Shown piece after piece: positions 58,510-64,000 of a DNA stretch of 64,000 nt. The DNA comes from JAEUMY01 sp031394355 (GTDB lineage: Bacteria > Pseudomonadota > Gammaproteobacteria > Burkholderiales > Usitatibacteraceae), in assembly GCA_031394355.1 (NCBI GenBank), contig JANNSU010000056.1, forward strand, positions 96,325-160,324, read 5' to 3'. The notes beneath the pieces were generated by a model. That model ran no database searches and was not told where the DNA came from. It saw only the letters and a list, made by a program, of their open reading frames with translations. A program made the translations under genes and the position numbers. Position 1 is the first letter of the stretch, and each line of letters opens with the position of its first letter.

Positions 58510-59462
58510 ATGGATTTACGTCATGCACGAACCTTTGTCACCGTGGCCGAGCTTGGTACCGTCTCCAAGGCGGCGGAGCGTCTGCATACAGCTCAGCCTG
58601 CGCTCTCAAGGCAAATCAGCAACCTCGAACAGGAGCTCGGCCTCAAGCTCTTTGATCGTGTGGGACGCCGCTTGGTACTGACGAGTGACGGCGAACAGCT
58701 GCTGGGCGACTTTCGCAGTCTGTTGAGCTACGCCAGTGCAGTCGGAGAGCGCGCGCGCAGCTGCTCCGGCGAGGCGACACGGGCACACTCAAGGTGGCCG
58801 CCTCGCCTCAATTCATCGAGGGCGCCATTTCCGATTTCTTGCGTGGATACGGAAAACGCTACCCCAATGTGCAGGTGAAATTGACCGAGGCTGTCGTGTG
58901 GTCCGACACCCTGGGAATGCTCGAGCGTGGTGAAATTCACATCGGCCAGAACCTTCTTCGCGCCGTCGCGCCCGGCGATCCACGCTTTGCCAACCATCCG
59001 TTGGAGGAGGTAGAGCTGCTGGCGGCTTACCCTTCGCGGCAGACGCTGGGGAAAAATGGAGGTATCGAGATTTCCTACCTCGCCTCCCATCCGTTGCTCT
59101 TGCTCGATTCCACCTTCGTATCCCGTCGCACCTTCGACGCTACCTGCCATCTTGCCGGCATAGTGCCCAACGTCGTCTTCGAAAGCCGGACACCGCATAC
59201 GCTGCTGGCGATGGCTGAAAAGGGACAGGGTGTGGCAATCATTCCGTCTGCGGTGCGAGTTGCCCGTTATCGGCTGCGAATCGTGCGCGTGACCTACCAG
59301 GGCAAGCCCTTACGCGAGCCATTGGCCCTCTTTTGGGACAAGCGGCGCCCCCTGCCGTCGTATGCCACCGCCTTCTGCGCCATGCTGGCCCAGCATGTGC
59401 GCGAGGTATTTCCGATTTCGCGGCCGACCGAATCCCGGCGCGTGGTTCGAGTGCTGCCTTGA
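58510..59462 (+). pseudogene. LysR-family regulator, frameshifted at a GC repeat
   Basis: The N-terminal helix-turn-helix MDLRHARTFVTVAELGTVSKAAERLHTAQPALSRQISNLEQELG is intact. After VGERAR the reading frame shifts: the rest (QLLRRGDTGTLKVAASPQFIEG...) continues in another frame to 59462 and gives a normal effector-binding domain. Removing one GC from the GCGCGCGCGC run at 58750-58759 joins them as VGERAQLLRRGDTG, the usual LysR linker. So either an assembly indel or an inactivated regulator. Total about 317 residues when joined. Confidence 0.85.
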
Positions 59463-59716
59463 CCGAGTTCGCGAGCTTGCTACCTTGACTGACCACCAAA
59501 AATGGCGCCCAGCACGTCGATGCACCACACCATTGCAACGGGTTTCGTCCGCTTGCACGAGCTGGTGATCGTTGCCGTTCTGCGTCAGGAACGGTCACCA
59601 GCGTTCAGCGCCGGGTGCGGCTGATCGCCTTAGTCGAACCTGGCTTTCATCGGTTCGCTGACCAGGCTGCTTGAGGTCGCGATTCACTCCTTCGTGCGCA
59701 GGTAACGGGCGGCGGT
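59463..59716. other. Gap after lysR with no recognisable gene
   Basis: Short frames only, none with codon pattern or motif I can support. No hairpin terminator seen. Confidence 0.5.
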
Positions 59717-59860
59717 TCAATTCGAACGCCGATGAAAGAGGAGCATCGTCAACGCACTCGATGCCGTGGTGACACCCCACAGCAGAAAGAAGCCTGTGGA
59801 GTTGATCGCCTCGCAGTTCCACGCCAACGGCGCGCCGTGAACGTGGATGTCTTGCGAATA
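59717..59860 (-). pseudogene. Duplicated C-terminal fragment of the small ccoG-cluster membrane protein
   Basis: Reads DIHVHGAPLAWNCEAINST, then GFFLLWGVTTASSALTMLL, stop at 59717. This is a diverged copy of residues about 31-65 of the 80-residue protein at 61689-61931 and keeps its frame, but lacks the N-terminal half. It lies on the far side of the toxin-antitoxin modules from the intact gene, in the same orientation. Confidence 0.85.
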
Positions 59861-59986
59861 GATTGGGTCAACCATTTTCATTCTGATCGCATGTCGATCT
59901 TGTCGGAGGAACCATTTCCGGCACGATCCCTAGGTTTCTGGTGCTTGAGAATTTCAAGTCGGGCAAGTTTAAGGTGGTCCAATGAT

Positions 59987-60084
59987 GCCCAACAAACTGT
60001 TGCTGAGGACGCGTTCACAGCAGTGCGCCTCTGAACGCCAGCGTTCAAACGCAGGTGCGACCGCTGCACACTTCCACGTTGGGC
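59987..60084 (+). other. attC-like recombination site 2
   Basis: Outer boxes GCCCAAC (59987-59993) and GTTGGGC (60078-60084) are perfect inverse copies and fit RYYYAAC/GTTRRRY. Inside, partial arm pairing (GCTGAGGACGC with GCGACCGCTGC) and an inner stem GCGTTCA/TGAACGC. 98 bp, just before the first toxin gene. Confidence 0.5.
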
Positions 60085-60139
60085 GTTACGAGCGAAATGG
60101 TCGCTTGCCAATTAATAACATATTTGTTATCGTCACGAA

Positions 60140-60472
60140 GTGGACTATTCAATTTCCTATTACAGCGAGGCGGTACAGGAAGAAATCCTCGCGTTGCCCG
60201 ACACGCTGGCCGCTCGGTACATCGTCTTAACTCGCCGAATGGTCGCGCTGGGTCCGAACCTCGGCGAGCCTCACACCAAAGCTTTCGGCAGCGGCCTGTT
60301 CGAGCTTCGACTGAAAGGCGCCGAAGGAATTGCAAGAGTGTTCTTTTGCACCATGGTCGGCAAGCGCATCGTCATGCTTCACGGCTTCGTGAAGAAAACC
60401 AATAAAACACCAATCAGGGAACTGGAAATAGCTGAGTCAAGGCTCAAGGAGATCAAACATGCGAACTCATGA
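60140..60472 (+). CDS. Type II toxin, RelE/HigB (Gp49-like, DUF891) family
   Basis: 110 residues: MDYSISYYSEAVQEEILALPDTLAARYI, then PHTKAFGSGLFELRLKGAEGIARVFFCTMVGKRIVMLHGFVKKTNKTP, the ELR...RVFY...LHGFxKK pattern of ribosome-dependent mRNA-cleaving toxins. The stop overlaps the antitoxin start by 14 bp. Toxin-first order is that of higBA. Confidence 0.92.
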   Translation: MDYSISYYSEAVQEEILALPDTLAARYIVLTRRMVALGPNLGEPHTKAFGSGLFELRLKGAEGIARVFFCTMVGKRIVMLHGFVKKTNKTPIRELEIAESRLKEIKHANS

Positions 60473-60746
60473 TGAAGTAGTTAAGAAGCTCTTGAAGCGG
60501 CCTGGTGTTCGTGCCGAGGTCGAACGCATTGAACGCGAGGAAGCAGCCCTCCTCGACGCGCTACTTAAAGCAAGGCAAGACGCCGGTCTTACTCAGGCCG
60601 CTGTAGCCGAACGTATGGGCACGCAAGCCCCTGCTGTAGCGCGCTTGGAGCGCTCCCTCGCCACTGGCAAGCATTCGCCTTCGGTCGCCACTCTGCGCAA
60701 GTACCTTAAGGCTTGTGGCAAGCGGCTCGTGCTCCGCGTGGCGTGA
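60459..60746 (+). CDS. Antitoxin of the first module, XRE family (HigA-like)
   Basis: 95 residues with a helix-turn-helix at 40-80 (LLDALLKARQDAGLTQAAVAERMGTQAPAVARLERSL) and a short C-terminal tail KYLKACGKRLVLRVA. Neutralises and represses with the toxin encoded just upstream (14-bp overlap). Confidence 0.92.
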   Translation: MRTHDEVVKKLLKRPGVRAEVERIEREEAALLDALLKARQDAGLTQAAVAERMGTQAPAVARLERSLATGKHSPSVATLRKYLKACGKRLVLRVA

Positions 60747-60747
60747 T

Positions 60748-60804
60748 GCCCACCCGTCATTCCAGCGGACTGCTTTCGGCAGCCGCTGAACTCCATCGTT
60801 CGGC
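60748..60804 (+). other. attC-like recombination site 3
   Basis: 57 bp directly after the antitoxin stop. Outer boxes GCCCACC and GTTCGGC (5 of 7 inverse matches); arms TTCCAGCGGACTGC and GCAGCCGCTGAA pair except for two extrahelical bases; loop TTTCG. Length and layout match short attC sites. Confidence 0.6.
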
Positions 60805-60841
60805 GTCTTGTGATCTGTAACGCCTCGGGTTACGATAGCGC

Positions 60842-61120
60842 GTGATCCTAAGTTTCAAACACAAGGGCTTGGCCCGCTTGTTCGAGAACGGTTCAAAGTC
60901 GGGCATCCAGGCTCAACACGCCGAGCGGCTTCGGCTCATACTCGGTCGACTCCATGTCGCAACGGCCGCCCGAGATATGGACTTGGCAGGTTTGCGCCTC
61001 CACGCACTCAAAGGCGAGCGCAAAGGCGTGTGGTCGGTGTGGGTGAGCGGCAATTGGCGGGTCACGTTTCAGTTCGTCGGAAGGGATGCCGAACTGGTGG
61101 ACTATGAGGACTATCACTGA
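60842..61120 (+). CDS. higB: Toxin HigB
   Basis: 92 residues from GTG 60842, killer-protein (RelE superfamily) pattern: MILSFKHKGLARLFENGSKSGI, LAGLRLHALKGERKGVWSVWVSGNWRVTFQF, VDYEDYH. The last residues are the standard HigB C-terminus. Followed 11 bp later by higA. About 95 bp of non-coding sequence, containing attC-like site 3, separates it from the first module. Confidence 0.94.
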   Translation: MILSFKHKGLARLFENGSKSGIQAQHAERLRLILGRLHVATAARDMDLAGLRLHALKGERKGVWSVWVSGNWRVTFQFVGRDAELVDYEDYH

Positions 61121-61131
61121 GGTAATTTGCT

Positions 61132-61416
61132 ATGCGTATGCACAACCCCCCTCATCCGGGTGAAATCATCAGGTCTCTGTGCTTGGAGCCTGTGGGGCTT
61201 ACGGTCACCGAGGCTGCGGACGGTTTGGGCGTAAGCCGTAAAACTCTTTCGGCAATCCTCAATGGGCGCTCGGGCATCAGTCCAGAAATGGCGATACGTT
61301 TATCCATTGCCTTTAACACCAGCGCTGAGAGTTGGCTGAGCCAACAAGTGCAATACGACCTATGGCACGCCGAGCAAGGGCGTAAAGCTCTCAAGGTCAT
61401 CAAGCTTGCCGCCTAA
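61132..61416 (+). CDS. higA: Antitoxin HigA
   Basis: 94 residues: MRMHNPPHPGEIIRSLCLEP is the HigA start, then the helix-turn-helix LTVTEAADGLGVSRKTLSAILNGRSGISPEMAIRL and the ending SWLSQQVQYDLWHAEQ. Binds HigB and its own promoter. Confidence 0.95.
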   Translation: MRMHNPPHPGEIIRSLCLEPVGLTVTEAADGLGVSRKTLSAILNGRSGISPEMAIRLSIAFNTSAESWLSQQVQYDLWHAEQGRKALKVIKLAA

Positions 61417-61602
61417 GATGGTGAACCCGCCGCTCCAGAGGGACGCTACGCCAGAGAGCCGGCTTCGCACCCCTGCGCTAGCGCGTTGAGTGCACCGCTG
61501 TTGCGCCAGTAGGCGTGTCCTAAATCGACATGGCTGCTGCCCGTAAGTGAATTGGGTGTCCGACCTTGTTCAGGTGACAACCCAGCGGGCGAGCTGGCCT
61601 AC

Positions 61603-61614
61603 GCGAATATTCGC
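61603..61614. repeat. Iterated palindrome, copy 24 (intergenic)
   Basis: In the 272-bp gap between higA and the small membrane protein gene; this gap has no supported gene, only a weak attC-like stretch near 61420-61485. Confidence 0.95.
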
Positions 61615-61688
61615 ATCACCCTGCATAGCGGCAGGAACTGAGATGCCCCGCCATTCGTGGCTAGTCGGCGAGACCCGAGGGGGATGTC

Positions 61689-61931
61689 CTACCGCGCGTC
61701 TGGGTGGGGCTCGGGGGTCGGCGCAGAGAGAAATACGGTCAACGCGCTCGATGCCGTGGTGATGCCCCAAAGCAGAAAGAAGCCTGTGGAATAGATCGCC
61801 TCGCGGCTCCAGCCGAGCGGCGCGCCGTGGACATGGATGTCCTGCGGGTCGATGAGGGCGAAGAGCAATACTGTGCCGGCACCCGCCATCAGGAACGCGG
61901 GCCAGAGCACCCACATCAGCCGCTGTTTCAC
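61689..61931 (-). CDS. Small membrane protein of the ccoG-ccoH cluster
   Basis: 80 residues with two hydrophobic segments (MWVLWPAFLMAGAGTVLLFALI and GFFLLWGITTASSALTVFL), between them HVHGAPLGWSREAIYST. Function unknown. It overlaps ccoH by 4 bp, so it is co-transcribed with the cbb3 assembly genes. A partial duplicate lies at 59717-59860. Confidence 0.82.
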   Translation of the reverse strand: MKQRLMWVLWPAFLMAGAGTVLLFALIDPQDIHVHGAPLGWSREAIYSTGFFLLWGITTASSALTVFLSAPTPEPHPDAR

Positions 61932-62428
61932 TGCGACGCAGCCTTGAGCTCGAGGGGACGGGTTGCGGTATCACTCCATTCGCCGCCTACTGCCCAGTCG
62001 TCGCCGTCCAGCAGCACGTTCCACTTCGCGAGCGGCGGCAGAAGGACGGTGCCTTCGTAGCGGCCTGAGGACACCTGTTTCAGCGTGACAGGATGATCAT
62101 TGCCGGCCCGGGTCGGGTGGGTGAAGCGAAGCGAGACCATGGCGGGCAGGGCTGCGTTTGCGCGGATGACTGCGACGACATTGCGTGCCGGCGCGTCATG
62201 GCTCAGTTGCACGACGACGCCGATGTCGACCGCGCGCTGGCGGCGGCTCAAATCCTGATTCACGGTGAGCCCACGCTTGTAGTAGTCGTCAGCCACCATG
62301 CCGTCAAAACTGACGATGGCGTAGTAAAGCGTGACGAATCCGGCAACGACGACGATGGCCGGCCCCAGCATGAGGAGCCAGGGCCAGGGTTCTCTGTACC
62401 AAGGTTTGGCAACAGTAAGTGTGGTCAT
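61928..62428 (-). CDS. ccoH: FixH/CcoH-like cbb3 oxidase assembly protein
   Basis: 166 residues. One N-terminal membrane segment (WLLMLGPAIVVVAGFVTLYYAI) followed by the FixH motif DGMVADDYYKRGLTVNQDLSR and a periplasmic domain with strands. ATG 62428 follows AAGGAG; the open frame to 62497 overlaps ccoG. Stabilises cbb3 oxidase assembly in other species. Confidence 0.9.
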   Translation of the reverse strand: MTTLTVAKPWYREPWPWLLMLGPAIVVVAGFVTLYYAIVSFDGMVADDYYKRGLTVNQDLSRRQRAVDIGVVVQLSHDAPARNVVAVIRANAALPAMVSLRFTHPTRAGNDHPVTLKQVSSGRYEGTVLLPPLAKWNVLLDGDDWAVGGEWSDTATRPLELKAASQ

Positions 62429-62468
62429 GTGCTGATTCTCCTTGGGAGACGGGGTTGCTTTGTTGGGT

Positions 62469-63908
62469 TCAGGGGCGATAGAAGACGGATTTCTCATGCA
62501 GGGAGAATACGTCTAGTTGCGGTTGTCCGCCAGCATCGCTGGCGGTGATGTGGAATTCGACGCGATGCGTGCCTTTGGTCACGGCCTCGGGCGGGATGCG
62601 AAGGCGCACGTTGAGCCACTGCGATGCGGCAGGGCCGATTTCGGTCGGCTGCGCCATGCCTACAAGCGTGATGCCCTGGATGCCGCTGGCGGTGACGGTG
62701 AAGTGGCGTGATACTTCCTCCGTGTTCATGACCTGCAGGCGGTAGACGTTTTCGATGAGGCCATCCACTTCGCGGGCAAGTGTTGCGCGGTCGCGGATGA
62801 CATCCACTTTCACGGGGACGCGTGTCCACAACGATGCGGCAGTTGCAAGGATGATGATCCAGAGCACGGCGGTGTAGAGGATCACGCGCGGTCGGAACAC
62901 CCGCGTCATCATCTCGCGCCAGCCGAAGTGTTGTCGCACGGCATTGAGCGTGGCGTAGCGGATGAGGCCGCGTGCGTAGCCCATCTTGTCCATGACCTGG
63001 TCACAGCCGTCGATGCAGGCGGCGCAGCCGATGCATTCGTACTGCTGCCCCTTCCTGATGTCGATGCCGGTCGGGCAGACCTGCACGCAGATGTCGCAGT
63101 CGACACAGGCGCCGAGCCCCTTGGCTTGATAGTCCACCTTCTTGTTGCGGGCACCGCGTGGCTCGCCGCGGTCCTCGTCGTAGGTAATGACGAGCGTGTC
63201 CTTGTCGAACATGGCACCCTGGAATCGGGCATAGGGGCACATGTATTTGCACACCTGCTCGCGCATCCAGCCGGCGTTGCCGTAGGTGGCTGCGGCATAG
63301 AACAGGATCCAGAATGTTTCGTAAGGGCTGATGCGCCACTGCAACACGAGCCCGCCGAGTTCGCGGATGGGATTGAAGTAGCCCACGAGGGTGAATCCGG
63401 TCCACAGCGCCACGGCAATCCACACTGCATGCTTGGCTGTCTTCAGCCCCAGCTTCCTCGCGCTGAACGCGGACTGGTCCAGCTTCATCCGCGCAAGCCG
63501 GTCGCCCTCGATCTTCCGCTCTATCCAGAGGAAGATTTCGGTGTACACCGTTTGCGGGCAGGCGTAGCCGCACCACAGTCGGCCGGCGACGGAGGTGAAC
63601 AGGAAGAGCGAGTACGCCGAGATCAGCAGCAGGATGGTGAGGTAGATGAAGTCCTGTGGCCAGAAGACGATGCCGAAGATGAAGAACTTGCGCGTGCCGA
63701 GATCAAACAGCACGGCCTGGCGATCGTTCCAGGTGAGCCACGGCGTGACGTAGTAGACGAGCTGCGTTGCCCACACCATTGCCCAGCGCCAGCCTGCGAA
63801 CCAGCCATGCACGGCGCGGGGATAGATTTTCTTTCGCACCTCGTACAACGTCTCGTTCCCATCCTCGGAGACCGGGATCAAGGGGATGACTTTGCTCGGG
63901 TGGGTCAT
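62469..63908 (-). CDS. ccoG: CcoG (FixG/RdxA) iron-sulfur cupric reductase for cbb3 oxidase
   Basis: Membrane ferredoxin-like protein that reduces Cu(II) for the cbb3 copper centre. 479 residues, about five membrane segments. Motifs: WCGYACPQTVYTEIFLWIERKIEGDR, two 4Fe-4S sites (CVDCDICVQVCPTG and CIGCAACIDGCDQVMDKMG) and a C-terminal Ig-like FixG domain (VDVIRDRATLAREVDG...NVYRLQVMN). The catalytic ccoNOP genes would be upstream, beyond base 64000; the 92 bp before it hold no gene. Confidence 0.96.
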   Translation of the reverse strand: MTHPSKVIPLIPVSEDGNETLYEVRKKIYPRAVHGWFAGWRWAMVWATQLVYYVTPWLTWNDRQAVLFDLGTRKFFIFGIVFWPQDFIYLTILLLISAYSLFLFTSVAGRLWCGYACPQTVYTEIFLWIERKIEGDRLARMKLDQSAFSARKLGLKTAKHAVWIAVALWTGFTLVGYFNPIRELGGLVLQWRISPYETFWILFYAAATYGNAGWMREQVCKYMCPYARFQGAMFDKDTLVITYDEDRGEPRGARNKKVDYQAKGLGACVDCDICVQVCPTGIDIRKGQQYECIGCAACIDGCDQVMDKMGYARGLIRYATLNAVRQHFGWREMMTRVFRPRVILYTAVLWIIILATAASLWTRVPVKVDVIRDRATLAREVDGLIENVYRLQVMNTEEVSRHFTVTASGIQGITLVGMAQPTEIGPAASQWLNVRLRIPPEAVTKGTHRVEFHITASDAGGQPQLDVFSLHEKSVFYRP

Positions 63909-64000
63909 AGCTGGACGGGCAGGGCATCGCGGTGCCCGGGGTGGGAAATTAAAAGCCGACCGCCCGGCGCGGCGGGGGGAAATTTTAGAAAAGCCCCAAA

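Noticed and set aside
61420..61485. Fourth attC-like site after higA
   Set aside because: GAGGGACGC faces a weak GCACCCCT, and the outer boxes are too degenerate to call.
1370..61614. Reading the iterated palindrome as a transcription-factor operator
   Set aside because: 19 of 24 copies lie inside coding regions of unrelated genes, with no preference for promoters.
1370..61614. Reading the iterated palindrome as a CRISPR or a transposon end
   Set aside because: Spacing is irregular (about 0.1 to 8 kb), there are no spacers and no conserved sequence beyond the short core.

Overview
The window is 64 kb of GC-rich (roughly 60% by eye) proteobacterial chromosome, dense with genes and with no transposase, prophage or CRISPR array. 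The gene order (purB/gst/mnmA, cspA/clpS-clpA, slmA, yebC-ruvCAB-ybgC-tolQRAB-pal-cpoB-queE-queC-tRNA-Lys, ccoG-ccoH) together with a Bug-type solute-binding protein and flavocytochrome c points to a beta- or gammaproteobacterium. I cannot decide between them from sequence alone.

Layout. 1-6.9 kb: housekeeping (partial purB, glutathione transferase, mnmA, 23S rRNA pseudouridine synthase, cspA, clpSA). 7-9.4 kb: sulfide dehydrogenase fccAB and cytochrome c4. 9.5-12.3 kb: acetyltransferase, slmA, HerA-like ATPase. 12.4-22.7 kb: yebC, ybjQ, ruvCAB, the Tol-Pal envelope system and two queuosine genes, then a YeeE/YedE sulfur transporter and tRNA-Lys(UUU). 24.1-32.1 kb: a lipid region with psd, a class III aminotransferase, an Mpo1/DUF962-like membrane protein, and a cassette agt-plcP-btaB-btaA that should replace phospholipids with glycolipid and the betaine lipid DGTS under phosphate starvation. 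Pho-box-like repeats lie at its head. 32.2-35.6 kb: aspartoacylase-like gene, agmatinase and a MurA-family enzyme.

35.7-56.2 kb is a peptidoglycan-scavenging island: D-Ala-D-Ala dipeptidase, PBP4-type peptidase, TonB-dependent receptor, LD-carboxypeptidase, esterase, penicillin-binding-like hydrolase, AmiD amidase, DigH glycosidase, NagX, AmpG-like transporter, MurQ, SIS-type GlcN-6-P deaminase, NagA, a GntR regulator, a BadF/BadG sugar kinase and an SpmA-SpmB fusion protein. Together they outline a route from outer-membrane uptake to fructose-6-phosphate. A shared half-site lies before the receptor and before the kinase-regulator operon. 56.2-61.6 kb is accessory: methyltransferase, Bug/LysR pair, two HigBA-like toxin-antitoxin modules among attC-like stem-loops, and a duplicated gene fragment. 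61.7-63.9 kb: ccoG, ccoH and a small membrane protein of the cbb3 oxidase region.

The most unusual signal crosses all of this. The 12-bp perfect palindrome GCGAATATTCGC occurs 24 times by my reading, 19 times inside genes, and can be read as Ala-Asn-Ile-Arg, x-Glu-Tyr-Ser-x or Arg-Ile-Phe-Ala depending on phase. It behaves like a genome-wide highly iterated palindrome, comparable in kind to cyanobacterial HIP1 but with another sequence. Three genes (btaA, ldcA, lysR) carry apparent frameshifts at short simple repeats, so either the assembly has indels or these genes are really interrupted.
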